Shown here in pieces: positions 28,301 to 37,578 of a stretch of 64,000 nt of DNA (the first letter of the stretch is position 1; the number at the start of each line of letters is the position of its first letter). Source of the stretch: Flectobacillus rivi (lineage in GTDB: Bacteria; Bacteroidota; Bacteroidia; Cytophagales; Spirosomataceae); assembly GCF_030056655.1 (NCBI RefSeq), contig NZ_JASHIE010000005.1, positions 186,001 through 250,000 of the forward strand, given 5' to 3'. Made by a program: the position numbers and the translations under genes. The notes below the pieces were generated by a model. That model was not told where the DNA came from and did not search any database. It saw only the letters and a program-made list of their open reading frames with translations.

Positions 28301-30076
28301 GTACTCAAGCTCGAGGATTCTACCAGTATGTATTTCCCTTATACGGCCTACCGCACGTCTATCAATAGTGCAGAATGGGATATTAATAAGAAAAATATTA
28401 CGATGAAAGGTGATATAAAAACATCTACCTTTACTTCAATCGAGCCATCGCAAGAAGGTTTGACATTCAACGCTTCGGGAGCTCTTTATGAGATAGAAAA
28501 ACAATCACTCAATATCAGCGGAGTGCCATTTATTAAGTCTGCTGATGCCAAAATTATTCCTGATCAAGGACAAGTATCGATTCGTCGAGATGCCGAAATG
28601 AAGACTTTCTATAATGCCAAACTCGAAATCGATACGCTTACAAGTTATCATAAACTCGTTGGAGGTAATATTCGAATTTTGTCAAGAAATGCTTTCGAAG
28701 GCGACGCTATCTATCGTTTCCCGAACTTGGTTGGCGATACTCTTAATCTTAAGATAGGAAACTTTACTTTTAAAGAAATTGGTGCTGATGACCGTAAAAA
28801 TAAAAAAGTAAAAGCTATTACGACTACGGCTAAAGCGACAGTAGATGAGAAAGACAAATTCCATCTTTCGTCAAAAATTCTTTATAAAGGCGACGTAATT
28901 TTAACAGCTTCTGAAAAGAACCTGAAAATGGAAGGTTTTATCAAACCCGAAACCAAAGGTCGTTCAGATGTAATTAGTTGGATTCCATACAAGGGCAATA
29001 GCACCAACAATCTAACACTAGACGTACAACCTGAACTAAAAAGCGATATAAATACACAATTGCTAGCAGGTTTGCACTTCCGTACAGCTTCTACAGGGCT
29101 ATACACGACCTTTTTATCAGAGAAAACGGATGCGAAAGACGAAAATATTTTTGTAGTAAATGGTAAGTTTAGGGACATTTCAAAATCATCGAGATTTGAG
29201 ATTGGTCCTGAAGAAACCGAAAAGTCTTATGAAGCTACCCGATATATTTATGACGATACGAAAAAGACCTTAAACCTAGAAGGAGCGTTCAATTTCTTTA
29301 CGCCAAATAATTATATTCAAGGAGCAGGTTTTGCTGATATTCGAATAGATAGTAGTAAATACAAATTTGACCAAATGCTATTAATCAACTTCCCTATGCC
29401 TTCGGAAGTATTAAAAGCATTATCAGATAAAATTGTCAAAATCAATCTAGATTCGAGAGATAATGGCAGCGCCGATGAACCTGAAGATAAAGAGCGCTTG
29501 ATGTCAAAATTGGCGAATTTGGTAGGTCACAAAGCTGTAGAGTCCATCGAACGTCGCTTGAAAAATGAACACGTGCCTGTACATACTATCAACTCCAAAT
29601 TGAATACTTCGTTGGTATTTTCTAAGGTTAATCTACGCTATTCTGACCAACAATCGGCTTTCTATTCAACAGGGAAACTGAGCTTGGCAAGTATTGGTGG
29701 AACGGATATTAACTCGGAAGTTGATGGGTATTTAGAAATGCGCAAAACCAATGAAGGAGATGAGTTCTATTTGTATTTAGCTCCAAACGAAGACACATGG
29801 TACTTTTTGGGTTATATCAAAGGCGAAATGGGCGTAATTTCATCCGATGCAGAATTCAATAATGCAGTAGCCGCCAAAGCCAAAGGTGTGAAGAAAGGAA
29901 GTGGTAAAAACTCCTATATTTTCTTAGGTGTTGGAGCCGAAGAAAAACTTGCATTCGTGGAGCGATTTATGGAAGCTTACAGAGTCAAGGATACTAAGCA
30001 GAAAAAAGTTGCACAAGGTGACGACAAGACCAAAAAAGTAGAGAAGAAAAAAGAGGAAGCCAAAGACGGCTTCTAG
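25364..30076 (+). CDS. Very large exported protein of unknown function
   Basis: 1570 residues with a signal peptide ending about IKSYGQ (residue 22). A Thr/Asn/Pro-rich linker (about 168-215, TTTTPTNNNTASVAP) follows a helical N-terminal part. The long remainder is rich in alternating hydrophobic strands and recurring phrases of the type GxFxFxGKDLSFNYGEF and SFEFYAASSKLEGKLLV, suggesting a repetitive beta structure. The C-terminus is a lysine-rich tail (about 1540-1570). There is no lipobox and no clear beta-barrel C-terminal signal. I do not recognise a named domain. Comparison with AsmA/LptD-like beta-taco proteins is speculation. It is a single gene with its own terminator. Confidence 0.85.
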   Translation: MKLKIYFLLVLGLLFTIKSYGQGLKLSDKPEEFLADAQNVLSVSGNPQAENIAKGFEKLWNSEKLGSPQKTKIASLSNFMFKKGYKPPHFSNLFDVFVTGSNTSQLSGTTLDAFLETLRKSVESNDTKTTLRLIEITKLLFGNKAVYYTNYNRLYVLDGSISFQFNDQKVELSNTTTTPTNNNTASVAPSNNDGWDDAPPTPSNNGTTPAPVEETAPLFINPGPAIVFKTINLSIVTASDSATLIGTNATLGIKDGVLLGTGGKFTWETVGLPQAFAVLDNFSMDIRNPRLKAESSTLTYADKLINPIKGVFEFQSKKRPKNVVSTFPRFMSFKNEATLKKSADFEYKGGFALSGSTILSSSLQDKYTTIVVKKDGKIAFKISGRRFVVGDSLITSPAATFTGYFAENDSIYHPLGKLVYDRLQQNLRLSKVDEGGFKEASYVDSYHKLEITADAMRWSLRDHKVDFYILVAKNVVPALFESFDYFNPERFNKISETFSFNPLVVVNNYAKKNNLTTVKLSELAKAYNKDLVTLKPVFLAMMQKGYFEYDPEVETIKLSRKGSHYLSVQTTKRDYDNLLIPSLYATSSKDTTANATLSLKDNQLIIRGVKQFYLSDSLNVFMAPYDNLIKVNKDRNFGISGELKTGNFRFRGKDLSFNYGEFSVKLNKIDSITFIPQKELAKRGRTEIGGDLKYESGTIYINKPDNKSGRQRLVEYPRLVVPTGVTAYFDHVYRGQMAYNKKVYFKVPSIDFDSLNIKDIDFVGTFYSDGIFPPFKETLISMPDNTLGFSHKVAEGKYVLYNSKSFIKFEEPLIMDKRGLHTAGEINHLTAQIQAKEAVFTQDSVNATGTIGKINEGAVGQAYFTKVDIKNYSLKWQPKVDSMLIETKGNSFEFYAASSKLEGKLLVRQSGMFGFGKVHRQDSETESDNFKFGKDGFSAEPANLMVGSNLKAAKPALFGKHMNVYFNLTTGKVNIKTPAVLKLEDSTSMYFPYTAYRTSINSAEWDINKKNITMKGDIKTSTFTSIEPSQEGLTFNASGALYEIEKQSLNISGVPFIKSADAKIIPDQGQVSIRRDAEMKTFYNAKLEIDTLTSYHKLVGGNIRILSRNAFEGDAIYRFPNLVGDTLNLKIGNFTFKEIGADDRKNKKVKAITTTAKATVDEKDKFHLSSKILYKGDVILTASEKNLKMEGFIKPETKGRSDVISWIPYKGNSTNNLTLDVQPELKSDINTQLLAGLHFRTASTGLYTTFLSEKTDAKDENIFVVNGKFRDISKSSRFEIGPEETEKSYEATRYIYDDTKKTLNLEGAFNFFTPNNYIQGAGFADIRIDSSKYKFDQMLLINFPMPSEVLKALSDKIVKINLDSRDNGSADEPEDKERLMSKLANLVGHKAVESIERRLKNEHVPVHTINSKLNTSLVFSKVNLRYSDQQSAFYSTGKLSLASIGGTDINSEVDGYLEMRKTNEGDEFYLYLAPNEDTWYFLGYIKGEMGVISSDAEFNNAVAAKAKGVKKGSGKNSYIFLGVGAEEKLAFVERFMEAYRVKDTKQKKVAQGDDKTKKVEKKKEEAKDGF

Positions 30077-30082
30077 CAAATG

Positions 30083-30112
30083 AAAGCCACTTCGCAAGAG
30101 GTGGCTTTTTTG
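30083..30112 (+). terminator. Terminator of the large exported protein gene
   Basis: AAGCCACTTCGCAAGAGGTGGCTT, then six T. Confidence 0.88.
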
Positions 30113-30274
30113 TTGTAGATCTTTCCAGAAAGATGCCTGTAGAAGGATGAAGTTTTAAGGAAGAATTTTTACATTTACGATTATGGTGTTTTACAAAACA
30201 CTCCTAACTCATTCATCAAACTAAAAGCGCTGATTGACAAGACTTTTTGTGCTATTAGAGCTCTATTTCAAGAA

Positions 30275-31528
30275 ATGTTAAAAAAGGTTTTACTCTCTGG
30301 ATTCATGCTTGTTGCAGGCCTACAAGCATCAGCTCAAGAAAAATGGCTCTTATTGAAGCCACAGCAAGTTTTTGATGGCGAAAACTTACAATCTAATTGG
30401 CAAGTATTGGTACATAACCAACGAATAGAGGCAGTTGGAGTAGCTTTAAAAATACCAGCTAATACTGAAATCATTGATCTGCCTAACTGTACCTTGCTCC
30501 CAGGACTCATAGAGGGGCATTCTCATTTGCTGCTACACCCTTACAACGAGGTTACATGGGATGACCAAGTCTTACGTGAATCTCGTGCTGAGCGTATTTT
30601 AAGAGCAGGTAATCATGCTCGCAAAACGTTGTTGGCTGGCTTTACTACGGTAAGAGATTTAGGTTCAGAAGGAGCAGATTATGATGACGTAGGATTGAAA
30701 CAATCTATCGAAAAAGGTGTAATCCAAGGTCCTCGTATGCTTGTTGCGGGTCGAGCACTTGTAACTACAGGAAGCTACGGTCCCAAAGGATTTCAGTCGG
30801 ATGTATCAGTCATACAAGGTGCTGAGGAGGCAGATGGTGTAGATAATTTGGCAAAAGCTGTGCGTACCCAAATTGGCAAAGGAGCTGATGTGGTGAAGGT
30901 ATATGCGGATTATCGATGGGGTTTATTCAAAGATGCTCAGCCTACTTTTTTGGAGTCAGAACTCAAAATGGTGGTAGATATAGCACGCAGTTCAGGACGA
31001 GACGTCGTGGCTCATGCTTCCACAGCGGAAGGTATTCGAAGAGCCGTAATGGCAGGTGTAAAGACCATTGAGCATGGCGATAATGCTACGCCAGAAGTTT
31101 TTGCTTTGATGAAACAGTATGATGTTTGCTTTTGCCCAACGCTAGCTGCTGGCGATGCTATTTCACAATATAGAGGTTGGAAAAAAGGACAAGAGCCCGA
31201 ACCTGAGCGTATAGTGACTAAACGTAAAGCCTTCAAACAAGCGTTAGAATCAGGGGTGAAAATTTGTATGGGTGGCGATGTTGGCGTATTTAACCATGGC
31301 GATAATGCACGAGAATTAGAATTGATGGTGGAGTATGGAATGAAACCTCTGGAGGTATTACGTTCGAGTACCTCTATCAATGCTGATGTTTTTAAATTGA
31401 AAGAACTAGGCAGAATCAAAGCAGGAAATTTGGCTGATATTGTCGTGGTAGAAGGCAATCCTTTGCAAGATATTAAAGCCATTAGAAAGGTGAAAATGGT
31501 ACTCAAAGGTGGAATTAAAGTCGATTAA
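30275..31528 (+). CDS. Amidohydrolase family protein, exported
   Basis: 417 residues with a signal peptide ending about GLQASAQ (residue 21). Amidohydrolase landmarks: LPGLIEGHSHLLLHP (first metal His pair in HSH), a lysine or carboxylysine candidate in DVVKVYADY, HAS in VVAHASTAEG, TIEHGDN and the Asp in MGGDVGVF. It resembles imidazolonepropionase-like/prolidase-type members common in Bacteroidota. It hydrolyses a C-N bond of an unknown substrate in the periplasm. Confidence 0.88.
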   Translation: MLKKVLLSGFMLVAGLQASAQEKWLLLKPQQVFDGENLQSNWQVLVHNQRIEAVGVALKIPANTEIIDLPNCTLLPGLIEGHSHLLLHPYNEVTWDDQVLRESRAERILRAGNHARKTLLAGFTTVRDLGSEGADYDDVGLKQSIEKGVIQGPRMLVAGRALVTTGSYGPKGFQSDVSVIQGAEEADGVDNLAKAVRTQIGKGADVVKVYADYRWGLFKDAQPTFLESELKMVVDIARSSGRDVVAHASTAEGIRRAVMAGVKTIEHGDNATPEVFALMKQYDVCFCPTLAAGDAISQYRGWKKGQEPEPERIVTKRKAFKQALESGVKICMGGDVGVFNHGDNARELELMVEYGMKPLEVLRSSTSINADVFKLKELGRIKAGNLADIVVVEGNPLQDIKAIRKVKMVLKGGIKVD

Positions 31529-31578
31529 TAAATTATTGAGGAAAAAAAAGTAAAAGTAGATGTAGGCTTCCCAAACAA

Positions 31579-31788
31579 ATGAGTATATTTAAAATCTATT
31601 GGCCTTCTAAGCATGACATTAATGCTTGTTTGGTCTCCATTTCTAAACCCAAAGTTGCTCAAAAGCTTGGTGAATAAATCAAAGTAGGTACACTACATCT
31701 TTGACCTAGTTATGACTATGAAAAGAATATGAATCTCTACTTTTACAAGAATAAAAAGCATTTGGTCAGGATAAATTTAGAGTTATGA
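31579..31788 (+). pseudogene. Possible decayed short reading frame
   Basis: Within the 479-bp gap 31529-32007 one frame stays protein-like over 70 codons (starts MSIFKIYWPSKHD, later YDYEKNMNLYFYKNKK) but has two internal stops. It may be a remnant of a small gene. No family is recognised, and chance cannot be excluded. The rest of the gap shows nothing. Confidence 0.3.
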
Positions 31789-32007
31789 TAATAACTACCG
31801 CTCACTAACTTTTATGCTAAATTCTACTAGAAAAAAGTATATTTGTTGATGGAAAGAAGAGTTTTTTACCATAGAAGTAAAGGTTTAAAAACCCTAAAAA
31901 TGCCTGTTTTGGAGCTTTGCACCAACCACAACTCAGCAATTCAGTACCAATTAAATAAGTAATATAGATTTTATCCCATTAAAAAATACTCTTACTCCAA
32001 AGCGACT

Positions 32008-33480
32008 ATGTTTTCAGAAAAAGACCTTTTACAAATTCAATCCAAAAACATTGCGATAGAGACGGTAGAGCAGCAAATTGAAGACTTTAGAACGGGATTC
32101 CCATTCATGAGTCTAGAAAAAGCAGCAACTGTCAACGACGGTGTGATTCGCTTATCGGATGAAGAAGTGAAGCAGTATGCCGATAGCTACGCTCAAAATT
32201 CAGCGGGTCTCAACTTATTAAAGTTTGTGCCTGCATCAGGAGCCGCTACTCGTATGTTTAAGTCCCTTTTTACTTTCTTGACAGAAAACAAAGCAGATAA
32301 ATCGGTAGATCAGTTTTTTGAAAAACTCCCTTTATTTGCCTTCTACAAAGACTTATTGGAATTAATTCCAGAAGATGCAGATAAGCAAACTATCGCAGAG
32401 TATTTCTTGACAGAAAAAGGTCTAAACTACGGTTATTTACCAAAAGGCTTATTGAAATTCCATACCTATCCAGAGGGCTGTCGTACTCCACTTGAGGAGC
32501 ATATCATTGAGGCGGCTAATTACGGTGCTTCGGAAGGTGTTGCCAACTTGCATTTTACGGTATCACCAGAATACAATGCTGGTTTCCAAGGCTTAACGAA
32601 AAGTATCTTGCCATACTATCAAAGAGCATTAAATACGAAGTTTAACGTTTCTTTCTCTGAACAAAAAGGCTCAACAGATACCATCGCGGTAAATATGGAC
32701 AATTCTCCATTCCGTGAAAAAGATGATACTCTGTTGTTCCGTCCTGCAGGTCATGGCGCCTTGATTGAAAACTTGAATGATATTGATGCTGACATCGTAT
32801 TTATCAAGAATATCGACAACGTTGTTCCTGATCGTTTGAAAGGCACTACTTATGATTATAAGAAAGCGCTTGCTGGTATTTTGTTGAATTATCAATCAAA
32901 AATCTTTGCTTTTGAAGCCGCTCTTGAAGCTGGTGCAACACCAGAGTTGTTGGCTGAATTGGCTGAGTTTTACGAAAAAGAAATTTGCGTATTACCTCCA
33001 GTAGGCTTTGATACCTACTCTGATGAACAAAAAGTAGCTTATTTCAAAACAAAATTGAATCGTCCAATTCGTGTGTGTGGTGTGGTGAAAAATACGGGCG
33101 AACCTGGCGGTGGTCCTTTCTGGTGTAAAAATTCAGATGGAACAGCTTCATTGCAAATTGTAGAGTCTGCACAAATCGATGTGGATAGTGCTGAGCAAAA
33201 AGCAATTTTCAATAACTCAACTCACTTCAACCCTGTTGATTTGATTTGTGGTTTGAAAAATAGTAAAGGCGAAAAATTCAATTTGTTGCAATTTAGAGAT
33301 CCCAAAACTGGTTTTGTAACCGTGAAATCTCGTGACGGAAAAGACGTAAAAGCCCAAGAACTTCCAGGTTTGTGGAATGGTGCAATGTCTGATTGGAATA
33401 CCGTTTTCGTAGAAGTTCCATTGATTACATTCAACCCAGTAAAAACGGTGAACGACCTTTTAAGAGACGAACATCAATAA
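32008..33480 (+). CDS. DUF4301 family protein
   Basis: 490 residues, soluble. It matches the Bacteroidota family DUF4301: KFVPASGAATRMFKSLF near residue 75, LPKGLLKFHTYPEG, RTPLEEHIIEA, LFRPAGHGALIENLNDIDADIVFIKNIDN and RVCGVVKNTGEPGGGPFWCK. The phrases GHGALIENL and NIDNV, with the early Gly-Ala-Ala-x-Arg, recall nucleotide-sugar pyrophosphorylases, so a nucleotidyltransferase-like fold is possible; that is inference. Single gene with its own terminator. Confidence 0.85.
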   Translation: MFSEKDLLQIQSKNIAIETVEQQIEDFRTGFPFMSLEKAATVNDGVIRLSDEEVKQYADSYAQNSAGLNLLKFVPASGAATRMFKSLFTFLTENKADKSVDQFFEKLPLFAFYKDLLELIPEDADKQTIAEYFLTEKGLNYGYLPKGLLKFHTYPEGCRTPLEEHIIEAANYGASEGVANLHFTVSPEYNAGFQGLTKSILPYYQRALNTKFNVSFSEQKGSTDTIAVNMDNSPFREKDDTLLFRPAGHGALIENLNDIDADIVFIKNIDNVVPDRLKGTTYDYKKALAGILLNYQSKIFAFEAALEAGATPELLAELAEFYEKEICVLPPVGFDTYSDEQKVAYFKTKLNRPIRVCGVVKNTGEPGGGPFWCKNSDGTASLQIVESAQIDVDSAEQKAIFNNSTHFNPVDLICGLKNSKGEKFNLLQFRDPKTGFVTVKSRDGKDVKAQELPGLWNGAMSDWNTVFVEVPLITFNPVKTVNDLLRDEHQ

Positions 33481-33499
33481 TAGTGTATATTATAAGTTT

Positions 33500-33540
33500 A
33501 AAAACCCTCAAATAAGTATGACTTGTTTGAGGGTTTTTTT
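33500..33540. terminator. Terminator after the DUF4301 gene
   Basis: AAAAACCCTCAAATAAG pairs with CTTGTTTGAGGGTTTTT. It is flanked by A and T runs, so it may also serve the converging kinase gene. Confidence 0.85.
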
Positions 33541-33569
33541 ATTATCTAGTATTAATGAAAAATAAATAC

Positions 33570-34451
33570 TTAGTACAAATCTCCATATCCCACCTGCAAA
33601 CACGGAATTTGAAGTTCTAGCCTCCATAAATCCACAGCCTCTTGTTGTGTTTCCAAAGCTAATTTTACTTGATACTTAAGAGCTATTTCTTCTTCATAAA
33701 ACTCTTTTTTACACCTAACTCCTTTAATACCTGAAGAATACATTAATAACTCATCAAACTCGACTCGATTATAATAAAGCCAGTTTTGTGTTTGTCGGCG
33801 GTAGGTTTCTGGACGTTGAGTTAGCAAAATGATTTTGTAATCCTTAGCTCGGTAAATATCCAATAACTCTTTGATGGGTTGATGTACCAAATCATTTTCA
33901 CATAAAAAAAGGTCTTGTAGATTTCGCTGGTGAGCTATTGTCAATACATTATCCAATTCACAAACAAGAGCTGAAGGTAATGACTCATCGACATTTGAAT
34001 AGGTATATAGTTTCTCCTTGGATACAATATGCTGGCGAAACAGCTTCGAAACTACCGTAGCACCTACACTACTGTCTCGCTGACTATCACGCTCTATACA
34101 GGTACCTAATTCTACGTCGAAAGGTTTGATTTCTATTTCTACCTTGGTACGATGTGTTTTCTGAAATTGCTCCACGACCTTTTTCACTCGCTCGATAGGT
34201 CTTTCCCAAAGATTGGTATCATCGATAACTACATTCTTTCCAGACTTGAGTGCTTCAAACAACATCATATCACGAAGTTGCTCGACAAAGCTTTCATTCT
34301 CTTTGGAATGCTCACTGTTATCAAGCATAGCACGCATATCATCCTTATTAAGGCGCTTCCACAAACCTCGGCTATTAGCGACCAAGCCCTTGGCAAATGT
34401 AGATTTCCCACTGGCAGGAATTCCTTGTAGAATAAGTACTTTTTGAGACAT
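33570..34451 (-). CDS. T4 Pnkp-like polynucleotide kinase with degenerate phosphatase half
   Basis: 293 residues. The N-terminal P-loop kinase has Walker A GIPASGKST (9-17), KDDMRAML and VIDDTNL, as in T4 polynucleotide kinase. The C-terminal HAD-like half aligns with the T4 3'-phosphatase (LLTQRPETYRRQTQNWL, VKLALETQQEAVDLWR, QVGYGDLY). However, the nucleophile motif DxDGT reads ELDNV, and the later acidic pair reads ET. Both changes hit residues needed for phosphatase chemistry in T4, so only 5'-kinase activity is likely; this is inference. It may take part in nucleic acid repair. It lies 107 bp downstream of lon on the same strand. Confidence 0.82.
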   Translation of the reverse strand: MSQKVLILQGIPASGKSTFAKGLVANSRGLWKRLNKDDMRAMLDNSEHSKENESFVEQLRDMMLFEALKSGKNVVIDDTNLWERPIERVKKVVEQFQKTHRTKVEIEIKPFDVELGTCIERDSQRDSSVGATVVSKLFRQHIVSKEKLYTYSNVDESLPSALVCELDNVLTIAHQRNLQDLFLCENDLVHQPIKELLDIYRAKDYKIILLTQRPETYRRQTQNWLYYNRVEFDELLMYSSGIKGVRCKKEFYEEEIALKYQVKLALETQQEAVDLWRLELQIPCLQVGYGDLY

Positions 34452-34558
34452 TAGTTCAAAAATAAAAAAGGCACAGAGTCAAGAGCTCTGTGCCTAAGTT
34501 GGAAACTTTTAATTTTGTAAACGTTAAGCAATTGAACCCAAAAATGATTCTCAATTAC

Positions 34559-37045
34559 TTACGCTAATACATTTTCTTTTTTCTCTTCTGGAAAAACAAA
34601 ATCAATTGGCTTACTAACTTTTTCAGGTAATAAAGCTATTTTCAGCACCTCATCCACATGATCTACATAGTGGAAGGTAAGGTCTGCAATATAAGCTGGC
34701 GTGATTTCTTCGATGTCTTTTTTATTTTTATTACAAAGAATAATCTCTTTAATTCCTGCACGCTTGGCTGCCAAAATCTTTTCTTTGATACCACCTACTG
34801 GTAACACTTTACCACGTAAAGTTACTTCACCAGTCATAGCCAAGTGTGGTTTTACTTTACGTTGAGTCAATACCGAAGCAATGGAAGTGGTCATCGTAAT
34901 ACCTGCCGAAGGTCCATCTTTTGGCACAGCTCCAGCTGGTACGTGAATATGCAAATGGTAGTTATCAAAAATGCGATAATCAATACCGTATTCATCCGAA
35001 TGAGCACGCAAATATGATAGTGCTGTCAAAGCGGACTCTTTCATTACATCACCCAATTGCCCCGACAAGGTTACTCCACCTTTTCCACGGCTTAATAGTG
35101 ATTCGATAAAGAGAATATCGCCACCTACAGGAGTCCAAGCTAAGCCCGTAACTACACCTGCCAAATCGTTGGTTTCGTATAAATCTTTATCAAAAATCTC
35201 AGTTCCCAACAATTTCACTACATCATCAGGCTTAATTACTTTAGGGTAATCATCGCCCATTGCAATTGCCTTGGTAATTTTACGAATCAACTTGCCAATT
35301 TCTTGCTCCAATTTACGTACACCCGACTCACGAGTATATCCTTCAACTATTTTTTGGAGTGCACCATCGGTTACATTAATCGTTTTGTTTTCGAGACCGT
35401 GTTCTTCTTTTTGTTTTGGAAGTAAGTGTTTTTTACCGATTTGCACCTTTTCTTCCATTGTATAGCCACTAATATCAATAATCTCCATACGGTCGCGTAA
35501 CGCAGGGTGAATCGTGTCTAGCGAGTTGGCGGTAGCGATAAAAAGAACTTTCGACAAATCGAATTCTACTTCTAAGTAATTATCTAAGAAAGCACTATTT
35601 TGTTCTGGATCAAGTACTTCCAACAAAGCAGAAGAAGGATCGCCACGGTGGTCAGAACCAACTTTATCGATTTCGTCAAGAATAAATACAGGGTTTGAAG
35701 AACCAGCCTTTTTGATATTTTGCATCAATTTGCCTGGCATTGCACCAATATAAGTTTTGCGGTGCCCACGAATTTCTGATTCATCATGCAAGCCACCCAA
35801 AGCCATACGTACATACTTACGACCTAATGCTTTGGCAATCGAGCGCCCCAAAGAAGTTTTTCCTACTCCTGGAGGTCCATAGAGACAAAGAATTGGCGCT
35901 TTCATATTGCCTTTCATTTTCAGAACGGCCAAATATTCGATGATACGCTCTTTTACTTTTTCAAGCCCAAAATGATCTGCATCTAAAACTTTTTGTGCCT
36001 TTTTTAGGTCAAAATTATCCTTCGAGTACTCATTCCAAGGCAAGTCAGCTAATAACTCTACGTAATTCATGAGCATTGGGTACTCTGCCGACATAGAGTT
36101 GGTACGCTGTAACTTTCCTAACTCTTTTTGGAAATGGTCTGAGATTTCTTTTGACCATTTCTTATTGGCACCTTTGGCACGTAATTTATCAATTTCAGCC
36201 TCAGGACTATCTACGCCTAATTCTTCTTGAAGAACCTTAATTTGTTGACGTAGATAATAATCTCTTTGTTGTTGGTCGATGTCGCTACTGGCTTTACTTT
36301 GAATCTCTCGCTTGAGTTCAAGTAAATCAATATCCTTCATCATGTACTCCAACAAGTTTTGGGCTTGCTCAATACCACTCAAAGTTTCGAGCAATTGCTG
36401 TTTTTCAGCTAATTCTGCATTGATATTAGCCGAAAGGAAGTGCACCAAGAAGTTTGGAGACTCGATATTATCAAGTGCTATTTGCGCCTCACGTGGAATA
36501 TCAGGATTTAGTAACAAGATTTTTCCAGCTGCCTCACGCAACGACTGAACCAAAGCTTTGTTTTCACGATTCAGCTTCGTTGGAAAAGTATCCTCGATAT
36601 AGCTTACTTTAGCCAGTAAATGAGGCTCAGTTTTAACATATTCTGTTACTTCAAAACGCTTACGTCCTTGAACGATAATCGTAATATTTCCTCCTGGCAA
36701 CACAATCATTTTGAGGATATGTGCTACTGTTCCCACTTTGTACAAGTCGTCACCTACAGGCTCTTCTTTGCTAGGATTGGCCTGTGCAATAACACCAATG
36801 GTACGGTCACCTTTGTATGCTTTTTTGACAAGGCGCACAGATTTTTGTCTTCCTACTGTAATAGGAATCACCATTCCTGGGAATAATATGATGTTGCGAA
36901 TTGGAAGTATTGGTAATTCATCTGAGAGTTTGCCCAACTTCTCGTCATCAACTTGTTCTGTACCTAAAGGTATCAACTCAATCCCATCGAAATCCGAAAT
37001 TTCGGCAAGTCTGAGTGTATCAAAAAATTTTTTATTGTAGCTCAT
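34559..37045 (-). CDS. lon: ATP-dependent protease Lon
   Basis: 828 residues, standard LonA. The N-terminal substrate domain (LPILPIRNIILFPGMVIPI) is followed by a helical middle, the AAA+ module with Walker A GPPGVGKT and VFILDEIDKVG, and the protease domain with the Ser of PKDGPSAGITM and the Lys of VGGIKEKILAAKRAGI. It degrades damaged and regulatory proteins in the cytoplasm. A short palindrome in the upstream region may be its operator. Confidence 0.97.
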   Translation of the reverse strand: MSYNKKFFDTLRLAEISDFDGIELIPLGTEQVDDEKLGKLSDELPILPIRNIILFPGMVIPITVGRQKSVRLVKKAYKGDRTIGVIAQANPSKEEPVGDDLYKVGTVAHILKMIVLPGGNITIIVQGRKRFEVTEYVKTEPHLLAKVSYIEDTFPTKLNRENKALVQSLREAAGKILLLNPDIPREAQIALDNIESPNFLVHFLSANINAELAEKQQLLETLSGIEQAQNLLEYMMKDIDLLELKREIQSKASSDIDQQQRDYYLRQQIKVLQEELGVDSPEAEIDKLRAKGANKKWSKEISDHFQKELGKLQRTNSMSAEYPMLMNYVELLADLPWNEYSKDNFDLKKAQKVLDADHFGLEKVKERIIEYLAVLKMKGNMKAPILCLYGPPGVGKTSLGRSIAKALGRKYVRMALGGLHDESEIRGHRKTYIGAMPGKLMQNIKKAGSSNPVFILDEIDKVGSDHRGDPSSALLEVLDPEQNSAFLDNYLEVEFDLSKVLFIATANSLDTIHPALRDRMEIIDISGYTMEEKVQIGKKHLLPKQKEEHGLENKTINVTDGALQKIVEGYTRESGVRKLEQEIGKLIRKITKAIAMGDDYPKVIKPDDVVKLLGTEIFDKDLYETNDLAGVVTGLAWTPVGGDILFIESLLSRGKGGVTLSGQLGDVMKESALTALSYLRAHSDEYGIDYRIFDNYHLHIHVPAGAVPKDGPSAGITMTTSIASVLTQRKVKPHLAMTGEVTLRGKVLPVGGIKEKILAAKRAGIKEIILCNKNKKDIEEITPAYIADLTFHYVDHVDEVLKIALLPEKVSKPIDFVFPEEKKENVLA

Positions 37046-37578
37046 AATCTCCCTCTAAAAAAATTTGGATAAGCGGTAAGGTATTATAATTAAGTAACAT
37101 TCAGCATGGTGCTTTTGGCTATGAGCTTATAAGCAAATTAGAAGCAATAGTTTAACAATATTTCCGTAAGCAAGCTGCTGTTGATGAATTTTACTCATAA
37201 TTTGAAGAAGTTGTAGAAAAAATTAATGGTTTTAAAATAGATTTTATTCTGCGCTTAATTCCAAATTAGTAAGTAGCTCAACTGACAAAGTGTCAGAATG
37301 ATAATAAAGTTATAGTAAAATCTGAATACTTTTTAAGTGAATTATTAAATGGTCAAAAGCTGTGCCAATGAACAAGTTGTCAGTATTCTTGTAAGTGACT
37401 GACTCAAAATAGCTTTCATAATCGATAGGTTTAAATTTGTATAACGGTTTCATGCAAAAAAAAGTGTCATATTAGTATTGAAACTAAATTAATAAGAAAT
37501 TGGATTAAAGTCATGAGAATCTGCCCCTTATTTGGGATTGTCTAATTTGGACTGTATTTTTAGAAAAATCCCTTATTC
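37046..37578. other. Divergent promoter region of lon and the purine permease gene
   Basis: 533 bp, very AT-rich. The only clear structure is the CTGACA-AAG-TGTCAG palindrome at 37282-37296; a half-site TTGTCAG lies at about 37377. No gene is visible. Confidence 0.5.
37282..37296. promoter_or_regulatory. Palindrome CTGACA-N3-TGTCAG upstream of lon
   Basis: Perfect 6-bp arms around AAG, about 240 bp upstream of the lon start. It has the size and symmetry of an operator; control of lon by a stress regulator is inference. Confidence 0.4.
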
